Positions 41,314-52,432 of a stretch of DNA of 64,000 nucleotides are shown here, one piece after another; within the stretch, counting starts at the first letter, position 1; the number at the start of each line of letters is the position of its first letter. Source of the stretch: Bathynomus jamesi (lineage: Eukaryota; Arthropoda; Malacostraca; Isopoda; Cirolanidae); the NCBI GenBank assembly GCA_023014485.1, contig JAJOZX010003206.1:1-64000 (forward strand). Reading direction: 5' to 3'. The translations under genes and the position numbers were made by a program. The notes under the pieces are model-generated. The model worked only from the letters and a program-made list of their open reading frames with translations, had not been told where the DNA came from and did not search any database.

Positions 41314-42359
41314 TCACTGGTACGGCTTCCGTCGATGTTGTGACATGCGATCAAGAGAAGAAGGTCGTACCATGTGCATCCCGGCGGTGAAGTACTCCGC
41401 ATGCGCCGGAGCAAACACAGATTGGTGAGGTTGAAATGTTGAAGTGGGTAGACCGGCCATGCCAGGCGTTGACCAGTACGAACCGGGAATGTAACCGGTC
41501 ACAGAAGGTGAAGGAGAGGTGGATTGGGGAATACCTTGCGAGGGCGAAGTGGTGTGGTAAGTAGTCATGCTCTCACTGATGGAGACTTGCGGTTCAAACG
41601 CCATAGGTGGCATCGTCGCTAGATCTCTAGAATGAAGAGCGATCGGTGACTCTGTCTGAAGGCGAACGCCTGCCTGTAAGGCTGCTTCCGCGGGAATTCG
41701 ACTGTGTACGCCCGTTGATGGTTGAGTAACTGTGAGAGAAACGGGCTGCGCCACTGCTTGGACACCGGTGTGTGTGCCGTGAGAAACAACGACAGAAATA
41801 GGCGGTAACTGTTGCTGCGAAGTGGCAAGATCCATCACCTCTTCTTGAGGGTCAGAATCTTTGTCACGCGCCGCCAGAGCTTCCTGAAGGATGTCCTCGT
41901 GCTGCGTCTGATCCGTCCTCATTCCTTCGTTTCCCAGGACGCCGCCCACTAGAGTCAGAGACGATTTGTCCCTCTTATCTTTCTTCTGCGGTAACTTTCG
42001 TATCGTGATCTCGGATTCATTTATATTAGAAGCGTTTACACCGGAAGGCAAGGCGGCAACGCCTTTCAGCTTCCGCGGTGTTTTCATGCCTCTTCTCCGC
42101 GTGCGCTGCTGCACCTGCCGCAACTCATCCTCCGTCAAGGGCGTGACAGTAATAGTTTTTAGTTTGCGTTCTAAGACGTTCTTAACATCAGCTTCGGTAA
42201 TTTCGCCCCGCTGCGCCGCCGGCAAGTGTCGCTTGAAGACGTGTCTCCGTAGATTGCGCGCGTGCTTGATGATGCTTTGACAGAGAGGACACTTGATAGG
42301 ACGGTCAGAGGGCGCCGTCGCTTGCACGGCGTTGGCGATCGCCATCAGAGCAGACACAT
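41314..42359 (-). CDS. BTB-ZF-type gene, alternative 3' exon A
   Basis: Begins after acceptor CTTTTTTCAG in phase 1 (first full codons VSALMAIANAVQA) and ends at its own stop after ~348 codons. One C2H2 finger lies near the start: IKCPLCQSIIKHARNLRRHV with FKRH. A basic stretch follows (QQRTRRRGMKTPRKLKG), then a long Ser/Thr/Pro/Gln-rich tail with no domain, as in transcription regulators. The upstream linker exon at 49522 provides the matching phase. Alternatives: an independent gene, less likely given the shared phase with exons B-E. Confidence 0.75.
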
Positions 42360-42780
42360 CTGAAAAAAGACGCGTTGCGGGGTGAGGGAGAGGCACTGCA
42401 CGCCAACTAACAACTCTACATACTACGGAGAGACAAAAGCTTTGTTTCACAGCTTGGATGCATCGGCTCGAGAAGAAAGGCTTAACAGTAACTAGGATAA
42501 TCCTAAGGCTAGGAGTCAAAGAAAGTCACAATGAATAAGTTTATTACTTACAAGAGTCCTTACAGAGAACCAAGTTCAACATTATATTTTTTTATTAGTA
42601 CTTCAGTTTCACATTTTATGATAAATTCAACACAGTTTTCAACATAATTCTTTTAAACTGTTAAAATTCGTTCTTGATGATGCAAGGAATTATATTGTTT
42701 ATGGTCGTTCATTGTATTTAATTCTTACAGGAAAAACAATTAAAATAATGACTAGATTATACCAAAATTACGCTGTTCAG
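42360..42780 (-). other. Intron/UTR between alternative exons A and B
   Basis: AT-rich non-coding sequence, no feature recognised. Confidence 0.5.
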
Positions 42781-43004
42781 TCAATCCAATATTTTCCTAG
42801 ATTGGACGCGTGTGTGAATGCATCTGGTTTGTAGGTTGGTGTACACGTGCCCGCAAATGGAACAGGTGCCAGCAAGGCCCGCAGCGTGCTTTTGGTGGAC
42901 GTGTCTGGAGCGACTCTGCCGGTTGGTGAAGCACTTATCACAGAAGGGACAGAGATACCGCTTGGGCCGCAGCACGACGCTGGGGTACCACACCGCACCG
43001 CCAC
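42781..43004 (-). CDS. BTB-ZF-type gene, alternative 3' exon B
   Basis: Acceptor TGTCTGTTGCAG precedes 43004; phase 1 (GGGAVWYPSVVL). It encodes a C2H2 finger pair: YLCPFCDKCFTNRQSRSRHV-HQKH, then TCSICGHVYTNLQTRCIHTR, whose last histidine is not in the usual place. The exon is short, 74 codons, and ends RKILD-stop. Paired fingers in one exon are the DNA-binding unit of lola- or broad-like isoforms. Confidence 0.8.
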
Positions 43005-43269
43005 CTGCAACAGACACTCAGGGTAAGGAGCAGGTGGCGGTGCTATCAAAGCAAAGGAGCTCTAAATAAAGTGTGTTTGGGCTGCCATTTAGTAGTGGCA
43101 ATGGAATAGATAAGTGATGAGGGACGGAGGAACGTGTGTTTCTATAGAGCGGTTCATTTAAGGGAGAAAGGACGAGAGTCAATGATGCATTTATTGAAAG
43201 GGTATGAAATGTTTTAAAGAAAATTAAAATTATTCTGCTCATTAATTACATCACAGACTACATTCTCTC

Positions 43270-43275
<6 letters not shown>

Positions 43276-43350
<75 letters not shown>
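43276..43350. repeat. (TA)n microsatellite
   Basis: About 75 bp of TA with one AATA phase slip, between exons B and C. Confidence 0.95.
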
Positions 43351-43353
<3 letters not shown>

Positions 43354-43918
43354 GACTTCGTGGCCTTTAAAAAAAAAAAAAACATTTAACACAATTCTCT
43401 GTCATTTCATAAATCCTAAGAGAGTTCACCATTATGGCACCTATATATAAAGTTCCCACTGGGCACTTCGTGTTCCTTTTGCATGATATTTCTAGCAACA
43501 AAGTTCATTTACAAAGACAGAAGCCTATCCATTTCCCCCCCCCCCCCAACGAGTTCCTACTGACATGCAGAGCCCAAACATTTACCTATTATTATTATTA
43601 TTATTATTCTTTGGTCCTCACACACACACAACAGAGGAAAGCTTTTAAAAATGGAATGCTTTAGCAAAATAATGTTATTTCCACTCTCAAAACTTAAGAA
43701 ACTTTAAAGAAAAATAAAAAGACTAGAAAAGCTTTGGCCACTTTTTTCCGAGTCCCTGAAAAGAGTTCTTCACATCTAACTTTTGGTACGTTTGAAAACT
43801 ATTATTATTTTTATCATCATTACTATTACTATTACTATTATCATCATTAATTTCTTCCTTTACTTTTAAATACTGTAAAGTTCATTTGCATATTATCAGC
43901 CATTAAAATCTCTAGGCT
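43351..43918. other. Spacer between exons B and C
   Basis: Contains a poly-C run near 43537, ATT runs near 43590 and 43810. No coding signal. Confidence 0.5.
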
Positions 43919-44223
43919 TCAAAGCAAGGGCTGGCCAGTGATTTCGTGTTGCATTCCCATGAGTTTGTTGATGGCCGCTTCCGCTGCCGAAGTAATCCCC
44001 GTATCTTGGGGGGTAAGCGAATGCGGGAAGTGCCGCGCGCGACGCCTGCCAGAGTGTGCAACGGAGCGGTGCGTGATGAGGCAGTTGCGGTTTTTGCACA
44101 CTTTGCCACAAAGGTCGCAGGTGACTGTGGCACCGGGTTGCAGGTGTTGGTCCCTGAGGTGTCTCGTCATAGAGCCTCTGTTCGAGAAGGATTTAAAACA
44201 TACGAGGCACTGATTATCGGGAG
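43919..44223 (-). CDS. BTB-ZF-type gene, alternative 3' exon C
   Basis: Two C2H2 fingers: CLVCFKSFSNRGSMTRHLRD-QH and TCDLCGKVCKNRNCLITHRS-VAH, followed by a ~35-residue tail to a stop. The finger pair has the spacing seen in tramtrack/broad-type proteins. The acceptor is less certain than in other exons: of several AGs, only GGGGAG before 44223 gives the phase 1 used by exons A, B, D and E, with a pyrimidine-rich stretch about 40 bases upstream. Confidence 0.75.
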
Positions 44224-44440
44224 CTCCCCCCATTCTGGATTGTGGGCCCCACTGGAAGGCCCTGAAGGAGGAGGGAGGAGGATCCCGGAAGCAATGCCCC
44301 TTCGGCCTCAGTCATATCTGCCAGGCCTGCAAGCAAAGAGACGTGCAGTGAAGAGCATCCAGCCACATTAAATGCTACAAAAGGCCTCATTACATCATTC
44401 GACGCTACTATCAAGGGCTCGGCTGCAAGCTTGGCGTCCG

Positions 44441-44820
44441 TCACAGTAGGGGGAAGGGAGACTGGTTGGAGGAGTCCAAAGAAAGTGAGCCCCGAAGGTC
44501 CTGTTCACCACTGAAAGAGGACAAATGGTTGCCTAATTGAGGACTAAGAAAAGAAGGTGGCTGTGAGGATGATGCGAGGCCGTTGGTATGGATGGAACGA
44601 TGGGAGATGCTCCTGTGTTTGATGAGCGCTCCCCTATTCTTGCACCACTTGCCACACTGCTCACACGCCAAGGACAACGTCTCAATGTGCTTATCTCTCT
44701 CGTGTCTCTTTCTACTTCCCGCAGTGGAAAAAGGTTTGCCACAGAAACTGCAACACCGACAAGAAGAGCAAGCGCAAAGGCTCGAATGGGAAGCCTCCCA
44801 CCCAATGAATCTGTCAGCCT
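44441..44820 (-). CDS. BTB-ZF-type gene, alternative 3' exon D
   Basis: Acceptor TCTCCTTTGCAG precedes 44820; phase 1 (EADRFIGWEASHSS). It encodes CSFCGKPFSTAGSRKRHERD-KH and LACEQCGKWCKNRGALIKHR-SISH, then a Ser/Pro/Leu-rich tail ending QSPFPLL. Its second finger is clearly related to that of exon C (KxCKNRxxLIxHRS), suggesting C and D arose by exon duplication. Confidence 0.82.
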
Positions 44821-45670
44821 CTGCAAAGGAGAGAACACATCTTATGTTCTTGATACTCCTCGCTCCCTTCGAACCAAAACCTCTTACTTCACAAACGACT
44901 CGACAAAGTACTTAAAGATTAAATTCAATCATTTCTCAAACATCCTTCAAGTAATTTCATCAATGTAAAAAAACATTCGAACGAAAATATTTTTAACTAT
45001 AATATCTACGATACCTTAGAAATCTTCAGCCTTTTTACGTAAAAAACCGAATATTTTTTTTAAAAAACGATTCCTAAGTAACTTATCTATCTTACAGACT
45101 TTATAATATTTTCAATATCTGCATCATTTTTCCACGAATGCGATTATTTACCTTACTGAATATTATTTCTTCCTTAAGCCAATCGGTGGAAGATATACTG
45201 AGCAATTTTCATTTTCGTCTATTTACGTAACCGGGAGACCATTCATTAGGGCTGTAAATAACTTCTTCAGCAACTTTATTAATACTCACTTTAATCAAAA
45301 CAAGAGGGCCGCATTAATTGCCGCAATCGAAGCTCTTTCATTTGCTTTTCCACCAACTAATATTTCGTACGTCTACTTCTTCGTTCTTATCGATTGGTAC
45401 TTGCGTGATTCCGAGTGATAAGCCGATATGTTTCGAGTGAAATCTGCGAATATCTTCAGCTTTCGAAGCTCTTCTCAACTAAATATCGAAGATGAAACCT
45501 TTTCACGATCCTTCCTACTTCCTCTCTTTATACAAAGCGCTTTTCTCCACGGTTCGTGTTCCATCAAACGCTACGAGATTTCTTCGAAATTAAACGCTCG
45601 CAGTAGAAATTCCATTAAATTCATTTAGGTTTTAATAGAAAATTCTCACTCTTTCACTCTCACCCACTTA

Positions 45671-45678
<8 letters not shown>

Positions 45679-45755
<77 letters not shown>
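45679..45755. repeat. (CA)n microsatellite
   Basis: About 38 uninterrupted CA units. Confidence 0.97.
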
Positions 45756-45758
<3 letters not shown>

Positions 45759-46640
45759 GACAGGATAATACTGAGTTATTATACACGTTTTTCATAGGCC
45801 TACATAAATTAAAAACCGGAATCTGTCTTATTATTTATGGTTCTCTGTTGTGATAAAAACATTCGTGTACATCAAGTCTTCAAATGCATTTAAATATTTT
45901 TATTGAAAACAATTCGGGAACGATAGAGCTTTACTTTATAAACAAACATATTGAGACTATTTCGAAGTTACTTTTATTACGCTGAGGCAGTGTATATGAC
46001 TTGAAAATCGTGACGACCTACCTACGAAATCAGGAAGAACTAAATTTCCAAAAGACGACCCCAAACAAAAACTTTACTGAAAACGTTTTTGTACAGAAAA
46101 TTATTTGTGAAAAACTTTTAACTTCTTTAAATTGCGTATTTTAAGTTCACTCAACTAATTTCCTTTTATTTAAAGTTTGAACCCTTTACGTATAAACTCA
46201 TACTTGCCAAAGGTAAAACTGAAACGAAGAGAGGTGGAAGTATTGCTAACATTTATTATTGCCCTAGTTGAACATATGAATGAAATGCAGCAGATTTTCA
46301 ATATAATTAGAATAAAGTATTTAGGAACAATATCAACAAACACTCTAAATATATAAATTTATATACTTCCTTTTTAATAAGTTATTATTGGAGCAGCAGT
46401 ATTTATAACCGAAGGAAAAGCTTAAGTTATGGAAATTGCAAAAGTATAGACAGCAACTTAAATTATCACAGAACCAAAGTAAAGACTATACAATAAGCAT
46501 CATTGGGGAAGTATCACATATAAGCTGTCTAATGACTAATTAAGGACTAAATAGTCACTTCTGTTGTCTTCATTTCTTTTACTTTATTTAGTCCAAAGGA
46601 AATTTCCTTCTCCCAATCCAAGGAAATTACAAAATTAGTT

Positions 46641-46660
46641 TTATATATATAATATATATA

Positions 46661-46753
<93 letters not shown>
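46641..46753. repeat. (TA)n microsatellite
   Basis: TA tract with three short interruptions. Confidence 0.95.
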
Positions 46754-46756
<3 letters not shown>

Positions 46757-47036
46757 TTTTCAGTATTAAAACGTTTCTGTATTATTGTAAGATTAATACC
46801 ATAACAAAGTAAATATATGAGTGTAATTCATCCTAAAATTATTTCAGCTGACAGAAGCTAGCGGGAGCAATAAAGAGGGAAGGGCAGTATCACAAAATAC
46901 ACTCCCGCTACCATCTTTGGCTGGGGATCACAGTTGAAGTGCTTCTGCACTCCTGGCAACAACAAAACAATAACAAAGCTTAAATTCTTTTTTTTTACAC
47001 GAGTCTATGATCTAGTATCGCCTAATCGTATCACAG

Positions 47037-47749
47037 TCAGTTGGAAGGGGGGTTATTCAGATCGTAAGGATGGTCTGGGCGCAATGCAGAAGAGGTTATT
47101 CCATGGGAGTCGGTCGTAGTGGAGGTGTGGTTGGGCCGACGGCAACCCATTTTGGATCTGTGAATGTGGCGGTGGAGGTCCCAACGACGGGAAAACACCT
47201 TTCCACAAGACTGGCAGGTGTAGGTTCCTTTATGGACGTGACGGTGATGGTGGAGAGACATTGGGTGCCGGAACACTTTCAAGCACTCCGGGCAAGGGTA
47301 AACCTTCGTTTTATAAACAGGGGCGGACGTTGGCGCCACACTCACGGCAGTCTCCGCCGCGATCGACACAGTCACTTGGCTACTGTGGTAATCCGCCTCG
47401 GTAAATGGCTTCTTATCCGAGGCACAAACCAAGTCCAATGCCGAATCAGAAGTGTAAATTTGGGCATCGGAAGTGGTGGCTCCGACTGCCACTGAGCTTA
47501 AGATTTCTGGATGGACCTTTTCTTCAAAATCATCTTCGCATTTAAACTGATTATGTACAGGAGCCACAAGAGTGACAGCGTTGGAGGGAGTCTGAAGAGC
47601 GTGTTGCTGATAGAGAGAGCGTTGCATGGTGGTGTGGCGTTGGATGGAAACGGAGGCAGGAAAAGAGGTGGAGCCGTTGAGCTGAGGTATGGCAGGAGTC
47701 GGTCGAAGAGACAGGTTCAGAGCCTCGCAAACAGCACTTTGAGGCGCTG
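47037..47749 (-). CDS. BTB-ZF-type gene, alternative 3' exon E
   Basis: Acceptor CCTCTCCTCCGCAG before 47749, phase 1, with CAG-CAG giving a possible second acceptor three bases on. About 150 residues of low complexity come first, then the finger pair YPCPECLKVFRHPMSLHHHR-HVH and YTCQSCGKVFSRRWDLHRHI-HRSK, and a short tail to the stop at 47037. The long pre-finger region distinguishes it from B-D. Confidence 0.82.
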
Positions 47750-49521
47750 CTGCGGAGGAGAGGATCCGCATGAGTATTTGTCCCTCTTATTTGGCACTCG
47801 TTTCATAAATCACGCAATCAAAATACAAAAAGATTCTTCTCTTTAGATTAATCCCTCATCAAAGGCCAATCATGACACAGCCCCTTGAAACCCCTTCACC
47901 ACAAATCCTAACACTTCATTCCTTCTTTTTAAGGCTAATTAAATGGCTTCCTCTCTTTAATACAGTTTTCCTAAGCTTTGTTTTTCGCTTCATATGTTGA
48001 AGGGGTTAAACTGAAGGAAATAAAATACTCTCCATGGCCAGAAGCCACAACAGGAAATGGTCTCTAAATAAAGAATCTTAAGTATAGGCCGATGTAACCA
48101 AGCTTGGCAGCCCTAAGAGCTAAGGAGCAAATTTATCTTACAAAGGAACAAATGGTGAGGCCCATCTAATGCTACAATGATACATGCAGAGCAGATTTTA
48201 CACAATATTCACTAACTTAGTGCTAAAAAATATGACAGATCTGTGTGTCTTCTGAGCCCTTAAATAACTGAGCTATCGTCTTTACTGTTCTTTACTGTTC
48301 AGCGTAATTATGATTTGCCTCATGAACATCAAAGGGAAAGCCCAAGGGTAAGGAATTAACGAGTTTGATTATTCCAAAAGTGTCAGCAAAAGTAAGAGAG
48401 ACATTTGCTAAGTCGATATGTCTTGAATTGCAGCTTGTTTTAAATTAGTAAACATTTAGTGAAAGGTAGAAAAACTTGATTCATGCAGGATTAACTGATA
48501 TTAATCATATTATTTGCAGACATAAAGCATACTAAAGCCGTTTTCGTTTCGTCCAAAACTTGACTTGAAGTCCCATTCTTTCACTGGCTTCAAGTCAGAT
48601 TTGTAAACCAAAAGAACATGGCAACTTTGAGTTTGATTAAACATCTTTAGTAGTTCATGGTTAAAAGCTTAGCCATTCGTCTGGACACTTAGTACAGGGC
48701 AGCAGGGTCCTAACTTCAGGCTTCTATCATGAATCCAGCCCAAATAAGATTGAATAAGGCCTAGTGTGGCCTAGGTTTGAGCTCTCCACAACAACACTAG
48801 CCTAAGCCAATATAGGGCCAAAATTCCGATGTTGCAAGGCCAATTCTTTATTTAAGGCTTATAAATACATAAATTTGATGTTGTATAGCCTTCTAACATC
48901 AAGAAAATGTATTTTCTTAAATAGGATATATGGCCTAAATAATGCAATGAATTCTCGAAATACTTTTGATTCTGCAGACAAATCGTTTGTTTACAAAAAG
49001 TAACGATTTTTTCTTAGCTACCTCTGGCTATAAAAACTAATATGAAAGTTTTTCCACCCATGGGTTTTAATGAAGAAACTGTTAACCCACTATTTTCTGT
49101 CAAAGCATTAAAAGTGAACACACAATATTAAGTTTGATCATTTAAACGTGATGAAATACTTAGACCTAACTCAAATGTTTGGGAAAATTATTTTTAATTT
49201 AGCTGCCAAAAGAAACTACAATTATTTACAACCTTCTTTTGGAATTAACTTTTTCCTTACTGAAGAAAAATAAAAAATAAAGAACTTCAGATTTTATAAG
49301 AGAAAAAATTGTTGCATGTAAGAAGACAGAATTAACGAACAAATACTGCAATATAAAACTAAAGACGACAAAACTCCAAATGTATTTAATAGAAAGAAAA
49401 AGGTTTCGAGAAACGAAGTATAACAAAAGGGGGGGGGGGGGGGGCAAACCATTTAAATTAGGCTTCATCCACACTTAAGGGCTTAGAAGACAACCAAGGT
49501 TAAAGACAAAGCTTCACTTAC
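47750..49521 (-). other. Intron between linker exon and exon E
   Basis: Non-coding, AT-rich, with a poly-G run near 49430. No TE recognised. Confidence 0.55.
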
Positions 49522-49599
49522 CCGCATTTTCACCAGGCGGCAACCCGTCTTGATTATTTACAGACGACGACGACGATGAACCGGAAGGACCAGGAAGAG
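49522..49599 (-). CDS. BTB-ZF-type gene, common linker exon (78 bp)
   Basis: Bounded by acceptor TTTTGTTCGCAG and donor GCGG-GTAAGTG. In phase 1-1 it is open and reads LPGPSGSSSSSSVNNQDGLP then PGENA, a flexible Ser-rich linker. Its last base, G, completes the first codon of each downstream alternative exon (Asp, Gly, Ala, Glu, Ala). This suits a linker between an N-terminal BTB domain, lying outside the window or not recognised, and alternative zinc-finger ends. Confidence 0.7.
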
Positions 49600-50627
49600 C
49601 TGCGAACAAAAGTAATGAATAACTCCTATTAATTAAGAGAAGCGCGTAAGGTCCTTACTAAAAAATCCACCAATAAAATCTAATAAGTGGGATTGGAGAT
49701 GGAAAATCTGTTCCCGTACCAACCTACACTACATGAACTCCTGTGTACAATACTCTTCAAGAACAAAAACTAATGGTAATTAAGGAAAGAATGTCTAAAT
49801 TACTTCATAATTACCGCTAAAATACATGAAAACTGACTCTTACATAGTGACGGAGTAAGGTGAATATTTTCACCACCTCGAAAGTAATAGACTGAAATCA
49901 AGAAAGGGGAACAGATTTACCATAAAAATTTGATCCCAAAAAGCCTGAAGTCTTAAGGGCCAAATTAAATAAAAATAAATATCAATAGTCCAACTAACAT
50001 GTGCATGCTCTACTACGTTAAAATTATTGTAATAATAATAATAATAATAACCAAGTGTAATATTAATTTTTATCAGCATAGATAGATATATCTATAGAAA
50101 ACACAGTGGTTTTAATTAGGGGTATTAGAGAATTATTCTTTAGTGTTCCACCCCTAAACAACAGGCTTACTGCTTAAATGTTAAGTTTAGATATTCCAAA
50201 GCAAAATCAAACAAAATGATTATAAAATACGATTCTTTCGAAATTAGAAATCGTTTGGTTTCTAGACAGAGTAAAGTTTTCTATATCTGTTAAAAGTAAA
50301 TTTCAAAATTCTGCAATTCACTACAATTTATTAGCTTTTCCAAAATAACTTGTATAAATTTTTTGTTTCCGTTTTAATCTTAAAAAAAATAAACCTCAGA
50401 CACACAAGGAAAGATGACAACCACTTGTATAAACATTTGATATTCTTAATGAATGGTACCAGTATTTACATGATTAATGTTTTATTCTAATTTAGCAAAC
50501 TGACATTGTACCAAGAGAACCAAAAGTTACAGTACTGCAATAAAGTATGGTACTTTAAAAGTCACTTATAATTATTTAAAATCCAGTGTGTTTCACAAGC
50601 AAATATTAGGCTCTGTAGGGCTACATT

Positions 50628-50658
<31 letters not shown>

Positions 50659-50931
50659 TGAATGGCAATAGTCCCAATTAAATAAATAATACTGATGGTC
50701 TACACTCAGGCAGTGGTTCCCAAACTGTTTCGCGGAATCCTGGGGTTCCACGGAGGCTTAACAAGGGGTTCCGTGACACGTTTTCTAATCAGGTCTTAAT
50801 ATTAAGGTCTAATTAAGGTCCTAATATTTATACATCATTTTACCTTGAGGCTTTTTGTTAAATATTTTATATTCTTATTCTGACTTGAAATGGCACCATC
50901 GTGGATTTGGGATCACTAAATATTTTTCGCT

Positions 50932-51115
50932 GAAATTAAAATCTGCTAAGTATATGTAAATAAATTTTCGCTACTTGGCTACTGCAAAAGTGTAATTCAG
51001 CAGATCTTAATTTTAACGATTTTGAAATTAAAATCTGCTAAGTATATGTAAATAAATTTTCGCTACTTGGCTACTGCAAAAGTGTAATTCAGCAGATTTT
51101 AATTTTAACGATTTT
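50932..51115 (+). repeat. 92-bp tandem duplication
   Basis: Two copies starting GAAATTAAAATCTGCTAAGT, differing at one or two positions, with a weaker third trace near 51245. Confidence 0.85.
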
Positions 51116-51450
51116 ATAAAAAACTGGTTCTATTAGGACTGTTTTAAAATAAATATATAAATTCTGTCATAGTATTGATGACAAATTTTAATATATATAT
51201 TTTACTCGTGAGAATTTAACTAATTAATTTTCAGCAATATGTTTTCGCTAAAATTAAAATTTTCTAAGTTCCCAGTTGATTTGATGTGCACTTGTTTCGT
51301 AATTAATTGTGAACCAATCAGTATAATTATAGCCGTTGGCGTGGTGCACTGTCAAGTTAATTTCTGATAGGCTTTATTTACTTAAGTGTTTTCAGTGTAA
51401 AAATCTGTATTGTGTTCATCACTAAATCTACCACCGACACACCATTGTGT

Positions 51451-51543
51451 GTGTATATATATATATATATATACACACACATTGTGTGTGTATATATATT
51501 ATATATATATATTACACACACATTGTGTGTGTATATATATATA

Positions 51544-51597
<54 letters not shown>
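51451..51597. repeat. TA tract with GTGTGT/ACACAC palindromes
   Basis: Blocks of TA flanked alternately by ATTGTGTGTG and CACACACA, so the strands can fold into cruciforms. Confidence 0.9.
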
Positions 51598-51600
<3 letters not shown>

Positions 51601-51770
51601 ACAATAGATTAAGTTTAAACTAATCCTACTCGGTTTAGGCATAAATTTTCCAAAGGTTATATCTAAGAGGAGATCTATCGTGTTTCGCTACATACTTTAC
51701 AGACCTTGACCAGTGAAGACGTGTGTTTTGCTTTATGTGAAACCCCCATAAACATGGCGGTATCAGAAGA

Positions 51771-52430
51771 GCATATCCGTTTTTGCACCGTTTGGTGACT
51801 GATGAAAAGTGGATACTGTACCAGAATGTTAAGCGCCGTCGACAGTGGGTTTGTGCCGGAGAACCAGCGACACCACAGCCAAAACCAAATCTTCACCCTC
51901 GGAAGGTGTTGCTTAGTGTTTGGTGGGATAAAGGTGGTGTAATACACTTTGAAACCTTACCACACAACCAAACAATCACCGCTCAAGTCTACTGTCAACA
52001 ACTGGATCGATTGAACACTGCACTAAAAGAAGAGATCTTCTTTGGTTAATCGGAAAGGAATCGTGTTCCACCACAACGCACGTCCTCATACCGCTCGGAT
52101 CACTTCCGCAAAAATTGAGGAGCTTGGGTGGGAAAAACTTCCACATCCTCCATATTCTTCAGATTATCATCTCTTCAGGAGTCTGCAAAACTATCTTGAC
52201 CAGAAACAGTATACTTCTTTAGATGACCTGCACGAGTCTCTGTATGTTTTTTGCCTCAAAACCGCATGAATTTTATAAAGATGGCATTGAAAAGCTTGTA
52301 GGACGTTGGCAGACTGTCAGTGATTCCGATGGAAAATATATACTAGATTAAAAAGTTTCAGTAGAGTTTCTTTTTGTCCTTCAAATTCCAATCTAAAAAA
52401 CGACATTACTTATGGAATGACCTGATGTAT
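51771..52430 (+). pseudogene. Mariner transposase, 5'-truncated and broken
   Basis: The first frame (51783-52049) has LVTDEKWILYQN, the segment of the first catalytic Asp (usually GDEKW), and KVLLSVWWDKGGVIHFE. A frameshift near 52045 leads to IVFHHNARPHTA, in which the catalytic Asp of HHDNARPH is missing, and PHPPYSSDYHLFRSLQNYL, where the usual SPDLAPSDYHLF is shortened. After the coding part, TTACTTATGGAATGACCTGA near 52410 resembles a mariner 3' TIR. The N-terminal DNA-binding half is absent. Confidence 0.85.
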
Positions 52431-52432
52431 GA

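Larger units (their letters stand above)
44821..47036. other. Intron with (CA)n and (TA)n microsatellites
   Basis: AT-rich intronic DNA between exons D and E. (CA)n at 45679-45755 and (TA)n at 46641-46753. No exon recognised; the small plus frames lack domains. Confidence 0.6.
49600..51770. other. Intronic/intergenic DNA upstream of the linker exon
   Basis: No coding exon found. At 50711 a hAT-type terminus, CAGTGGTTCCCAAACTG, begins a likely MITE whose other end I did not find. Tandem duplication at 50932-51115 and a TA/CA tract at 51451-51597 are listed separately. Confidence 0.5.

Noticed and set aside
41966..42280. Plus-strand frames opposite the zinc-finger exons (also 43938-44371, 44583-44968, 47070-47495)
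   Set aside because: Antisense shadows of the minus-strand C2H2 exons with no domains of their own.
44214..44444. 76-aa minus frame as an extension of exon C
   Set aside because: Different frame from the fingers, no domain, and the phase-compatible acceptor lies downstream of it.
51412..51612. 66-aa Tyr/Ile-rich frame, and similar frames at 2132-2457
   Set aside because: Translations of TA microsatellites.
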